A stretch of 64,000 nt of DNA from Anaerolineae bacterium (GTDB lineage: Bacteria; Chloroflexota; Anaerolineae; Aggregatilineales; Phototrophicaceae). The notes under the pieces are model-generated. The model was not told the DNA's origin. It made no database searches and saw nothing but the letters and a program-made list of their open reading frames with translations. A program made the position numbers and the translations under genes. The stretch's first letter is position 1, and each line of letters starts with the position of its first letter. The stretch lies in contig JAJEBY010000016.1 of assembly GCA_022822305.1 (NCBI GenBank), positions 62,001 through 126,000 of the forward strand. The letters run 5' to 3'. Below, one piece after another: positions 16,375 through 25,053 of this stretch.

Positions 16375-17219
16375 GGAATACCAGCATTGTCGTCGGCATT
16401 TTCATGTTGATCCTGATCGTGATTGTGGCGTTGGCGGGTCCATCGGTGGTCAACAGTCTGATATTCCCGGGCGAACGACCGCTGATGCGCGGCAGCTATA
16501 GACCGTATCAGCTGGATTCTCCCGAGCATCCTATCGGCACAGATGGCGACGGCCGCGATGGACTATCGGTATTTGTGTCCAGCATCGGGCCCTCATTGCA
16601 AATTGGCATTATTGCCGGCGCGACGGCCACCAGTCTGGGCGTCATCATCGGATTCGTCGCCGGTTACGCCAAGGGACGGCTGGATACTCTTCTGCGCATT
16701 CTCATAGACATGGTGCTGGTTATACCCACGCTGCCCCTGCTGCTGATGCTCGCGGCTTATATCGAACGCTGGGATTTGTACAAGCTATCGCTGATTCTGG
16801 GAATATTTGGCTGGTCGTTCGTGGCGCGCGTCATCCGGCCGCAGGTGCAAAGCCTGCGCGAACGCAGCTATGTCGATCTGGCCGTGCTTTCGGGCGAGAA
16901 CGCGCTGGAGATCACTTTTCTGGAATTGCTGCCGCCGCTTCTGCCGTATATCGGATACGTGTTTTCTTTGAGCATCGTGGGCAGCATGCTGGCCGAGGCG
17001 GGCTTGCAGATAATTGGCTTGGGCGCGGGCGGTCTGCCGACGCTCGGCTTCATGATCGCCAAAGGCTTTCGCGAGAGCGTAATCGCGATCGGTTTATTGG
17101 GACAGATGTTGTTGCCGGCCGGCGCCTTGATTTACGTCTTTCTGGCGCTCAACCTGATCAATACGGGCTTGGACGAAGTTTTCAATCCCCGCCTGCAAAC
17201 CACTGTCGAGGGCGAGTGA
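16371..17219 (+). CDS. ABC importer permease, DppC-like
   Basis: 282-residue permease pairing with the upstream DppB-like protein. It starts at GTG 16371 inside the upstream stop (GTGA), a coupled start. One N-terminal helix (residues 5-25) is followed by 'HPIGTDGDGRDGLSVFVSSI', a variant of the usual 'GTDxxGRD' motif, then five hydrophobic segments. The coupling loop includes 'VDLAVLSGENALEITFLELLP'. The ATPase gene follows after 3 bases. Confidence 0.93.
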   Translation: MRNTSIVVGIFMLILIVIVALAGPSVVNSLIFPGERPLMRGSYRPYQLDSPEHPIGTDGDGRDGLSVFVSSIGPSLQIGIIAGATATSLGVIIGFVAGYAKGRLDTLLRILIDMVLVIPTLPLLLMLAAYIERWDLYKLSLILGIFGWSFVARVIRPQVQSLRERSYVDLAVLSGENALEITFLELLPPLLPYIGYVFSLSIVGSMLAEAGLQIIGLGAGGLPTLGFMIAKGFRESVIAIGLLGQMLLPAGALIYVFLALNLINTGLDEVFNPRLQTTVEGE

Positions 17220-17222
17220 CCG

Positions 17223-18212
17223 ATGTCAGGTTCCGCGCTCCTGGAAATCCGAGGGCTATCGGCTGGCTTGCAAGGGCGCCGGTCCATCACTCAAGTGGTC
17301 AGCGGCGTCAATTTGGATGTCCATGGGGGAGAAATCCTGGGCGTGGTTGGCGAATCGGGTTGCGGCAAGAGTACGCTGGCCGCCGCCATCATGCGCTTGC
17401 TTGTCTTGCCCCAAGTTCTCCAATCCGGCACGATGACCATGCGACTTGAGGACGGGAAAACCGTCGAGCTTATGGAACTCCCGGATAACGAGCTGCGTCA
17501 TCTGCGCTGGCGCCATCTATCGTATATTCCGCAGGGCTCGATGAACTCATTGAATCCGGTTTTACGCGTCGAACGGCAGATGACGGATACGCTGATTCAG
17601 CACGGACTTTCCAAAAAAGAAGCGCTCGATCGTTCTATCGCTGCGCTGGAACTGGTTAACCTGGATACCAAGGTCCTGCAGAGCTATCCTCACGAATTAA
17701 GCGGCGGGATGCGGCAGCGCGTCATCATCGCTTCTGCCGTGAGCATGCGTCCGGCTTTGATCGTGGCTGACGAATTGACGACCGCGCTGGATGTGGTCAC
17801 GCAGCGGCAGATCCTCCAGGAACTGGCCGCTATCCGAGATGAACTGGGGGCGACGATCATTCTGATCACGCACGATATGGGCGTGGTCGCGCAAATTGCC
17901 GATCGCGTGGCTGTGATGTACGCGGGCAAGATCGCAGAACTTGGCACGGTCAATGACATATTCGAAGATCCGCAGCATCCTTACGCGCGTGGACTGATCG
18001 GGTCTATCCCGCGCGAAAGCGGTCAGCGCGTTGAGGGCTTGCAAGGGGAAGCGCCCAGTCCCTGGAATTATCCAACCGGCTGTCGTTTTCATCCGCGCTG
18101 CCCAGAAGTTTTCGAGCGCTGCAATCAGCACACGCCAACCTTGCAGCAGCGAGCGATGGACCGCTGGGTTGCTTGTCACTTGTATGACGCGGAGACAGAA
18201 TTCGATGGGTGA
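17223..18212 (+). CDS. ABC importer ATPase, DppD-like
   Basis: 329-residue ATPase: Walker A '[10 protein letters not shown]', Q-loop 'IPQGSMNSLNP', signature 'LSGGMRQR', Walker B 'LIVADELTTALD' (Leu where most relatives have Pro), H-loop 'ITHDMGV'. The C-terminal tail has the OppD/OppF pattern 'GCRFHPRCPEVFERC', which in relatives binds an Fe-S cluster or stabilises the dimer. The Q-loop wording matches the first half of the fused ATPase of locus 1. It overlaps the partner ATPase by 8 bases. Confidence 0.95.
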   Translation: MSGSALLEIRGLSAGLQGRRSITQVVSGVNLDVHGGEILGVVGESGCGKSTLAAAIMRLLVLPQVLQSGTMTMRLEDGKTVELMELPDNELRHLRWRHLSYIPQGSMNSLNPVLRVERQMTDTLIQHGLSKKEALDRSIAALELVNLDTKVLQSYPHELSGGMRQRVIIASAVSMRPALIVADELTTALDVVTQRQILQELAAIRDELGATIILITHDMGVVAQIADRVAVMYAGKIAELGTVNDIFEDPQHPYARGLIGSIPRESGQRVEGLQGEAPSPWNYPTGCRFHPRCPEVFERCNQHTPTLQQRAMDRWVACHLYDAETEFDG

Positions 18213-19185
18213 CCTGCTGTTGGTGGAAAACCTGCTGCAGATTTTTGGCGGTCGCGAGAGAACCTATGCTGTTGACAACGTGTCTTTCAGTATGCCAGAC
18301 GAACCGACAATCATCAGTCTGGTGGGCGAAAGCGGCAGCGGCAAATCGACTATTGCTCGCATCATTCTGGGACTGCTGCGCCCGACCGCCGGCCGCGTTC
18401 TGTACGATGGGACTGACATTTTGACACAAGATCGCGGCTGGAATCGAAAGTTCCGCAGCGAGGTTCAGGCGGTCTTTCAGGATCCCTACAGCGTCTACAA
18501 CCCGGTCTACAAAGCCGAGCGCGTCTTGAAGCTGGTCATCCGCAAGTTTGGGCTTGCCAAGAACAAGTCCGAAGCGCGTGCGCTGATGCATGAAGCGCTG
18601 CGGGCAGTGGACCTGCGGCCGGAAGAAGTGCTGGGCCGCCATCCGCACCAATTGAGCGGCGGCCAACGCCAGCGCCTGATGCTGGCGCGTGTTTACCTGA
18701 TTCGGCCAAAGCTGATCATCGCCGATGAGCCGGTTTCCATGATTGACGCCGGCATGCGGGCTTCGTTTCTGAATATCTTGCAGGACTTCCGCGATGCGCA
18801 AGGCATCTCGACCTTGTTCATCACTCACGATTTATCGACGGCGATGTACTTAGGCGGTGAGATCATCGTGCTTTATCAAGGCAGGATCATGGAGCGCGGC
18901 CAAACGCGCAGGGTGATGAATGATCCGCTGCATCCTTATGCCCAGCTCCTGATTAGCTCGATCCCCACGCCCGATCCGCGCAAGCGCTGGAAAGAAGAGC
19001 TGTCGTCAAACCGCTTGCAAGAATTTGACCCGAACGCCAACCCCGGCCGGGAGCGCTGTCTTTTCGCCGAGCGCTGCCCGCAGGTCATGGATCGATGTTG
19101 GGATGCGCGCCCCATTCTGCGCAATCCGGATGACGAGGATCTTCACGACCGCGGCCGAGAGGTTGCCTGCTACCTCTATCAGTGA
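18205..19185 (+). CDS. ABC importer ATPase, DppF-like
   Basis: 326-residue ATPase, second of the pair. The start ATG at 18205 overlaps the stop of the DppD gene (ATGGGTGA); the open frame extends further upstream, but that part lies inside the DppD gene. Motifs: Walker A 'GESGSGKSTIAR', Q-loop 'FQDPYSVYNPVY', signature 'LSGGQRQR', Walker B 'LIIADEPVSMIDAG', and the tail 'RCLFAERCPQVMDRC'. The 'DPYxxxNPVY' and 'EPVSM' wording is shared with the second half of the locus 1 fusion. Confidence 0.95.
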   Translation: MGDLLLVENLLQIFGGRERTYAVDNVSFSMPDEPTIISLVGESGSGKSTIARIILGLLRPTAGRVLYDGTDILTQDRGWNRKFRSEVQAVFQDPYSVYNPVYKAERVLKLVIRKFGLAKNKSEARALMHEALRAVDLRPEEVLGRHPHQLSGGQRQRLMLARVYLIRPKLIIADEPVSMIDAGMRASFLNILQDFRDAQGISTLFITHDLSTAMYLGGEIIVLYQGRIMERGQTRRVMNDPLHPYAQLLISSIPTPDPRKRWKEELSSNRLQEFDPNANPGRERCLFAERCPQVMDRCWDARPILRNPDDEDLHDRGREVACYLYQ

Positions 19186-19266
19186 TCATATTGCGACAAC
19201 TGGCGGACGCGCAGCGAGTGGAAGCGACTGTCGCATCCAATTTGAACATTATAGGAGGCATAACCT

Positions 19267-22200
19267 ATGGCTAGTGCCCGGCCTTCGCAAACGATTTCAT
19301 TGAGCGACAGTGATTGGTTCATTCGCGAGGACGAATCTGGCGGCGGCGAAAGTGACCGGTTATTCCTTGCTGACGTCGCTGCGCCTGACTGGATTCCCGC
19401 TCGCGTACCCGGCAACATCCAGTCCGATCTAGAGGCGGCGCATCACTTGAAACCGCTGTGGTACGGCGCCGGCGACCCGCGCCTGGCCGAAGTCGCGAAG
19501 AAGGACTGGTGGTATCGACGCGATTTCGAGGTACCGGCCGCTTTCGGCGACAAGCGCCTGCAGCTGATATTTGATGGCGTCGACTACGCCTGCGATGTCT
19601 GGCTGAATGGACATCATCTGGGATCGCATGCGGGCATGTTTCGGCGCTTTGCCTTCGACATTGCCGATATCATCAAGCCCGGGCAGACCAATCAACTGGC
19701 GCTCAGGATCGAGCGCATTCCAGACCAGCTCGCGCATATTCTGGAAGCGTCCGATGGCAAGATGAGCGGCGGCGGTGAATATTATCCGCGCGGATGGGGC
19801 CCAGACTTTTTTGTCAACGGCATCAATCGTACGCGGCAGCTCCTGCAAGACTTGAAAAGCCCGACCAATTTCGGCTGGGATTGGGGCGTTAATGTCTACA
19901 CGCTGGGCATTTGGCAGGATGTACGACTGGAGGCGACTGGCCCTGTCCGCATTGACTGGCTTCAGGCGCTAAGTGAACTATGCGACGATCATCGCCGCGC
20001 CAAGGTGCGCGTGAACCTGGAAATCGACAGCCTCGCTTCGCTCGTGGCCAGAGCGGAAATCCGCATTTGCGGACAAGGGCAAGAGGTATCGGCGACGGTT
20101 GATTCCACGCTTGTTCCAGGAGATGACGTCGTATCCGCAGAGTTGACGATTGACGACCCGGCGCTGTGGTGGCCCAACGGACAGGGCAATCAGCCCCTCT
20201 ATACGCTTGAGGCAACGCTGACGGATGCGGCAAGCGGCGAACACCTGGATGCGCGCAGCGCACGATTTGGCGTGCGTGACATCCGCTGGGAACAAGTTGA
20301 AGGCGCGCCGGCGGATTTCATCAATCCCTACCAATTGGTCATCAACGGTCGACCGATTCGCATGCTGGGCTCGAACATAATTCCGCCTGATCTGCTCTTC
20401 GGGCGCATGGACGAGCGGGGCCCGCGTCTCATTCGGCAGGCGCATGCGGCCGACATGAACACGCTGCGAATTTGGGGCGGGGGCGCCTTCTTGACTGAGC
20501 GCATGTACGCCCTGGCCGATGAACTGGGCATCATGATCTCTCAAGAATTCCCCATGTCCAGTTGCACGCCGGAGACCGATGAAGTCTTCTTGAACAACCT
20601 CGAGTTCACGACTCGCCAGCTGGTCAAACGCTATCGCAACCACCCCTGCATCATCGAATGGACTGGCGGCAACGAGATGCACTGGTCGGAAGGCGACGAC
20701 CATCCCGCCTTGCACCTGCTCAAGCGAGTTGTCGCCGAGACCGACGACAGCTTGTTTCGCGCCACTTGCCCAATCCAGGGCGCGCGCCACAGCCCTTGGC
20801 ATTACGATCCCGAAACGCACTACGCCCATTACGATGACGAAAATATGACTGACACCGGCATGCGTCGCGAACAGCATAAGATGATGCGTTACGGGGAATT
20901 TGGCTGCCATTCGCTGGCCCACCTCGAAATCTGGCAGCGCGAGATTCCACCCGCGGATCGCTGGCCCCCGGATGATCAGGAAAACCCGGTGCTCATTCGT
21001 AAAAATGTCGCGCATGCGGTCTTCACCGAAGAGCATTGGCTGCTCAAATCCATCCTCGATGCCCTGTTTGGTCCCATTGATACGCTGGAAGCGCTGGTTG
21101 AGGCGGGGCAGTATCTTGGCGCGCATGGTTTGCGTTACGCGGTCGATGCCTTGCGGCGGCGCGGAAGACAAGTTGGCGGGTTGACCACCTGGGTGTTCAA
21201 CGAACCTTGGCCTAACGGCGGCGGTCCCTACCTGGTGGATTATGACGGCCGGCCGCTGATGATCTACGATCTGCTGAAGCAAGCGATGGCGCCGATTAGT
21301 CTGTCGTTGCGATTTGAATCCAACCGCTATCATCCGGACGACGGTCTTGATGCCGAATTGTGGATGGTCAGCGATGCGCCGACGCCCGCGGCCGACCTGC
21401 GCTGGCGCTGGCTGGTTCGTGATCGGCTAGGCCGAGTCCTGGCTCAAAACGAGAGCGTCGCTTCGATACAGCCACTGGATGCGTTTCAATTGGACGCGAT
21501 AAAGACGGGCGCGCTCGATGCCGATTCTGCGGGTTTACTGCTGGTCGAGCTGCAGCTTGTGGCGAGCGACGGAGAGACACTGGTGGAACGCGTCGAGGTA
21601 TTCGGCCCTGCCGACTCTGCGACGCCGTTGCGAGGACTGCTCGCCGGCGCTGACGATGAAATCGCGCTGTCGCGCGCCGACCTGCGAGCAGAAGCCCGCT
21701 CGCATCAGTCGGAAGGCGCAACCGAAAAATTTCAGATTGAGCTGATTAACGATAGTTCGATGACGGCGCTGTTTTGTGAGCCGCATCCGCTGCTTAATTA
21801 CAGAACCGATCTCGACATCGACAACAATCACGCATTCATTCCGCCGGGCGAATCGCGGCTTATCACCATCTCCGCGCCGCTTGCCTCGGATTCCGGACTT
21901 TCGCTTCCGCAAACGGGTTGGCGCGTAAGCTGCTGGAATGCCGATGATGTGATCATCCCGGCCAGCGACGATGTGCTCTTTTCTATTGGCCGGCAAGATG
22001 CCATGACCCGCGAATTTGCGCGAAACGATGAAAACGCACAGCCGGGTGAGGTGATCGAAATCAGCATTGAAGGCACGCGACCCGATCCCGCTGGGCTGCC
22101 ATATCTGATGACAAACGACCGCGCGGTGAGTTTTGAATTGGATGTCGCCGATGACATGGCCCGGCCAGCTCGCCTGCGCTTGCATACGGCCGACCAAGAC

Positions 22201-22437
22201 AAGCGTCTGGCGCCGCAATTGGAAGTGATGGTCAACGGCAAGCGCTTTGAAGCGACGCTCGGCGCCGGACTAGGCATACAGAAGTATGATCCCGACCATC
22301 TGGCTTTCCCGCAGACCTGCGAGATCAAGTTGCCTGGCGGAACCTTGCGTGGCGGACGAAACTCAATTCATATTCAGATGCTGAACCGGAGCTGGTTTTC
22401 CTGGGACGCAATCGACTTGATAATCGGGAATAAGTGA
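19267..22437 (+). CDS. GH2 family beta-mannosidase-like glycoside hydrolase
   Basis: 1056-residue retaining glycosidase of family GH2, expected to remove terminal beta-linked sugars, most likely mannose, in the cytoplasm (no signal peptide). The N-terminal sugar-binding domain includes 'WYRRDFEVP' and 'VWLNGHHLGSHAGMF'. The catalytic acid/base is E470 in 'WTGGNEMHW' and the nucleophile E544 in 'YGEFGCHS', comparable to the 'SEFGxxS' motif of beta-mannosidases. It is longer than usual (800-900): the last 120 residues form an extra beta-rich module ending 'GGRNSIHIQMLNRSWFSWDA', reminiscent of carbohydrate-binding jelly rolls. The start is set by a strong AGGAGG 8 bases before the ATG. It is the last gene of locus 2. 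The precise sugar is an inference. Confidence 0.88.
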   Translation: MASARPSQTISLSDSDWFIREDESGGGESDRLFLADVAAPDWIPARVPGNIQSDLEAAHHLKPLWYGAGDPRLAEVAKKDWWYRRDFEVPAAFGDKRLQLIFDGVDYACDVWLNGHHLGSHAGMFRRFAFDIADIIKPGQTNQLALRIERIPDQLAHILEASDGKMSGGGEYYPRGWGPDFFVNGINRTRQLLQDLKSPTNFGWDWGVNVYTLGIWQDVRLEATGPVRIDWLQALSELCDDHRRAKVRVNLEIDSLASLVARAEIRICGQGQEVSATVDSTLVPGDDVVSAELTIDDPALWWPNGQGNQPLYTLEATLTDAASGEHLDARSARFGVRDIRWEQVEGAPADFINPYQLVINGRPIRMLGSNIIPPDLLFGRMDERGPRLIRQAHAADMNTLRIWGGGAFLTERMYALADELGIMISQEFPMSSCTPETDEVFLNNLEFTTRQLVKRYRNHPCIIEWTGGNEMHWSEGDDHPALHLLKRVVAETDDSLFRATCPIQGARHSPWHYDPETHYAHYDDENMTDTGMRREQHKMMRYGEFGCHSLAHLEIWQREIPPADRWPPDDQENPVLIRKNVAHAVFTEEHWLLKSILDALFGPIDTLEALVEAGQYLGAHGLRYAVDALRRRGRQVGGLTTWVFNEPWPNGGGPYLVDYDGRPLMIYDLLKQAMAPISLSLRFESNRYHPDDGLDAELWMVSDAPTPAADLRWRWLVRDRLGRVLAQNESVASIQPLDAFQLDAIKTGALDADSAGLLLVELQLVASDGETLVERVEVFGPADSATPLRGLLAGADDEIALSRADLRAEARSHQSEGATEKFQIELINDSSMTALFCEPHPLLNYRTDLDIDNNHAFIPPGESRLITISAPLASDSGLSLPQTGWRVSCWNADDVIIPASDDVLFSIGRQDAMTREFARNDENAQPGEVIEISIEGTRPDPAGLPYLMTNDRAVSFELDVADDMARPARLRLHTADQDKRLAPQLEVMVNGKRFEATLGAGLGIQKYDPDHLAFPQTCEIKLPGGTLRGGRNSIHIQMLNRSWFSWDAIDLIIGNK

Positions 22438-22452
22438 CGAATCACTTTCCCG
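22425..22452. terminator. Hairpin spanning both stop codons of convergent genes
   Basis: The GH2 gene and the crotonase gene converge with 4 bases between their stops. Both stop codons lie in one hairpin: core stem aagtga / tcactt with loop cgaa (22438-22441), extended by cggg / cccg across a small bulge. No T-run flanks it. It may act as a compact two-way terminator. Confidence 0.5.
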
Positions 22453-23233
22453 AAAACTGCGGCGGTCGTTTTTCTCGAAACGACGCCAGACCCTCTTTTG
22501 CGTCATGCGAGTGGGCGCTGAGGGCGCCGGCAAAAGCTTCCAAGGCGACGGCCGATCCCGGTCCTGCGCCGTCAATGGCCTGTTTGGCGAATTGAACGGC
22601 CAAGGGCGCGTTGGCCGCTATCTGCCGCGCCAATTCGTCAGCGCGTTGATCCAATTTTGGGAGCGGCAAGACTTCGTTGACTAATCCCCATTCTTCAGCT
22701 CTGTCTGCGGATATGCTTTGACCGGAAAATATCATCTGCTTGGCGCGTCCAGCACCGATCAAATCCGGCAGGCGTCTCGTGCCTCCCCAGCCGGGAATCG
22801 TGGCGATTGAGACTTCGGGAAATCCGAGTTGAATTTTATCGGCGGCGAGACGCATATCGGCGGCCAGGGCCAATTCCAGACCGCCGCCCAAGGTATAGCC
22901 GTTGAGGACGGCGATCACCGGCTGCCGCAGCGCGGCGAGACGATCAAACAGTCGATGACCTTCGCGTATCCAGCGCCGCCACATGTCAAGGGGTTCCAGC
23001 GATGACCAGGCATGGATGTCCGCGCCCACGCAAAACGCTCGTTCGCCGCAGCCGCGGATGACGACGACGCGCACTTCGGCGTCTTGGTCGATTCGATCGA
23101 CGATCCCGGTCAGTTGATCGAGCATATCGCCATCAATCGCATTCAGTTTGTCCGGGCGATTGAGCAGAATGCGAGCCACTTGGCCATTGGTTTCAAAACA
23201 GACTTTGCTCAAGACAGCGCTTGCCTCGCTCAT
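22442..23233 (-). CDS. Enoyl-CoA hydratase/isomerase (crotonase) family protein
   Basis: 263-residue crotonase-fold enzyme. Oxyanion-hole segments are 'CVGADIHAW' and 'LGGGLELALAAD'. Glutamates at both catalytic positions of true hydratases are present ('GGGLELA' and 'GFPEVS'), so reversible hydration of a 2-enoyl-CoA is likely. The start ATG overlaps the stop of the CoA-transferase gene (ATGA), so the two are translated together. The pair lies between two glycan loci and may handle short-chain acyl-CoA made from sugar breakdown, or be unrelated; the substrate is not readable. Confidence 0.9.
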   Translation of the reverse strand: MSEASAVLSKVCFETNGQVARILLNRPDKLNAIDGDMLDQLTGIVDRIDQDAEVRVVVIRGCGERAFCVGADIHAWSSLEPLDMWRRWIREGHRLFDRLAALRQPVIAVLNGYTLGGGLELALAADMRLAADKIQLGFPEVSIATIPGWGGTRRLPDLIGAGRAKQMIFSGQSISADRAEEWGLVNEVLPLPKLDQRADELARQIAANAPLAVQFAKQAIDGAGPGSAVALEAFAGALSAHSHDAKEGLASFREKRPPQFSGK

Positions 23234-24807
23234 AGCTCAAGCTGCATTGGTTGCGGCCGAAACAGATTCGCATCCATTTCCCGCAGATTGGGACAGACGC
23301 GCAGCGCGATATCAGCTTGATTGAGCAGATCTTCTTCCAGGCGGATGCCCGGCGCAATCTCCGTGACGGTGAGACCATCCTCCTCCAACGATATCACGCA
23401 GCGTTCGGTGATATAGGTGACTTTCTGCCCGAGTTGGCGAGCGCGCCCGCCGCTGAATGTCACTTCTTCAATCTCGGGGACAAACTTCTTGAAGCGTCCC
23501 TCCTGAACAATTTGAAGCTTGCCGTCTGCAATATCCAGCTTGAGGCCGCCGGCCGTGAAGAAACTGCTGAAGACGATGTGTTTGGCTTGCGCCGTAATAT
23601 CGATAAACCCGCCGATGCCGGCCGTTACATGCGGTTTGGATGCCAGCCGCGAGACATTCACGCTGCCGGACGCGTTCACCTCCAGAAACGACAGCAGGGT
23701 GCGATCGAATCCGCCGCCCTGGAAGTAGGTGAATTGATCGGGAGACGCAATAATGGCTTCAAGGTTGGATGCGCAACCGAACTGGAAATCCGACAGCGGA
23801 AGCCCGCCGATCGCTCCTTGTTCGATCACCCAGGTCACTTCGCCATGTTGACCTTCTTCCAGCAATATGTAGGGCACAAGCGCCGAGATGCCAAAACCGA
23901 GGTTCACAGTGTCGCCAGCCCGCAGCGTCATCGCCGCGCGACGGGCAATGATTTTGGAGATACCCCAATCGACATGAGAAAAGCTGGTCATGGGGCGGGG
24001 CAGCTCGCCGCTGATCGCCGGTTCGTACCGCGTTTGCGTAGTTTGCATTTGTTCGGGATCGAGTACGATGTAATCCACCAGCGTACCGGGAACGCGGATT
24101 GACTGCGGGTGCAAACCGTCTTTGCGTGTCAGGCGTTTGGCTTGCGCGATCACGATACCGCCGTTGTTGCGCGCGGCCAGCGCCTGGTCCAATGCGCCCA
24201 GGTACGCGCCTTCATGCTCCATAGACAGATTGCCGTTTTCATCCGCTGTGGTCGCGCGAATAATGGCGACATCGACCGGGATGGACTTGAAGTATAACCA
24301 TTCCTCGCCTTCAAATTGAACACGTCTGACCAGGTCTTCAGTGGTGACGCGATTCATCTTCCCGCCGCCTCGCTGCGGATCCACGACCGTATCCCAACCG
24401 ATTTTGGTCAAGACACCGGGGCGTTTGGCGGCCGCTTCTCGATGCATATGAAATATGATTCCGCTGGGCAGGTTATAGGCTTCGACCTGGTCGCCGTCGA
24501 TCATTTGCCAGATGCGCGGCGATTCTCTCGAAGAAGGCCCGCTGGGAAAGGAACCCGCAATGACGCGCTTGAGCAGGCCTGGTTTCGCCAGGTGGTCGAT
24601 GCCATCAATGCCGTACATATCGCCGGCGGCGATGGGATGAATTGTCGTGAGATTGCGGGGCGATCCGGATTTGTCGAAGCGCTCGCCGATGGCCCTCAAT
24701 GTGGCGTCCGGGCAGCCCAGACCGCTGGAGGAACTGACCGACACCACGGCCCGATCGGGGATCATGCCGCCGACTTCCGCGAGAGAAACAAGTTTGTTAT
24801 GTGCCAT
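23230..24807 (-). CDS. Acyl-CoA:acetate/3-oxoacid CoA-transferase (family I, fused alpha-beta)
   Basis: 525-residue CoA-transferase with both halves in one chain, as in YdiF and propionate CoA-transferases. The alpha half (about 1-270) has 'SSSSGLGCPDATLRAIGERF'. The beta half holds the catalytic glutamate, expected in 'VIEQGAIGG' (about residue 330), and 'GGGFDRTLLSFLEVN'. It moves CoA between an acyl-CoA and a free acid such as acetate or propionate. It heads a two-gene operon with the crotonase and is divergent from the LacI regulator (246-base spacer). Confidence 0.9.
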   Translation of the reverse strand: MAHNKLVSLAEVGGMIPDRAVVSVSSSSGLGCPDATLRAIGERFDKSGSPRNLTTIHPIAAGDMYGIDGIDHLAKPGLLKRVIAGSFPSGPSSRESPRIWQMIDGDQVEAYNLPSGIIFHMHREAAAKRPGVLTKIGWDTVVDPQRGGGKMNRVTTEDLVRRVQFEGEEWLYFKSIPVDVAIIRATTADENGNLSMEHEGAYLGALDQALAARNNGGIVIAQAKRLTRKDGLHPQSIRVPGTLVDYIVLDPEQMQTTQTRYEPAISGELPRPMTSFSHVDWGISKIIARRAAMTLRAGDTVNLGFGISALVPYILLEEGQHGEVTWVIEQGAIGGLPLSDFQFGCASNLEAIIASPDQFTYFQGGGFDRTLLSFLEVNASGSVNVSRLASKPHVTAGIGGFIDITAQAKHIVFSSFFTAGGLKLDIADGKLQIVQEGRFKKFVPEIEEVTFSGGRARQLGQKVTYITERCVISLEEDGLTVTEIAPGIRLEEDLLNQADIALRVCPNLREMDANLFRPQPMQLEL

Positions 24808-24993
24808 GCATTAATCCTAAGTGATATGGCGACGCTGCGCATATTTAGATGCGATGGGGTCAACCGATACACCCGAGATGATAATTGTAACCATCGCCGC
24901 TGTCAAGCAACCGACGCCGGCAAGGTCGACGGCGCTTCGGGTGAGTGTCGCCGTTTGAGAACGATGGTGAATAGCGCGAGGGGAGGCCACGTC

Positions 24994-25034
24994 TTGACGC
25001 AAGTGTTGACCTAATCTAGAGTAGTTTCCATTAT
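24994..25034 (+). promoter_or_regulatory. Two overlapping sigma-70-like promoters for the LacI gene
   Basis: TTGACG (24994-24999), 17 bases, TAGAGT (25017-25022), and TTGACC (25006-25011), 17 bases, CATTAT (25029-25034). Both have 5 of 6 consensus bases at -35 and ideal spacing, staggered by 12 bases. They lie 20-60 bases before the start codon. No clear LacI operator palindrome was found around them. Confidence 0.45.
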
Positions 25035-25053
25035 CGAGAATACGACCTGAAAC

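Noticed and set aside
19978-21333. 451-codon minus-strand ORF
   Set aside because: Antisense shadow of the GH2 gene, whose catalytic residues are intact; GC-rich third positions keep the opposite frame open.
24316-25014. 232-codon plus-strand ORF before the LacI gene
   Set aside because: Mostly antisense to the CoA-transferase gene, and no ribosome site.
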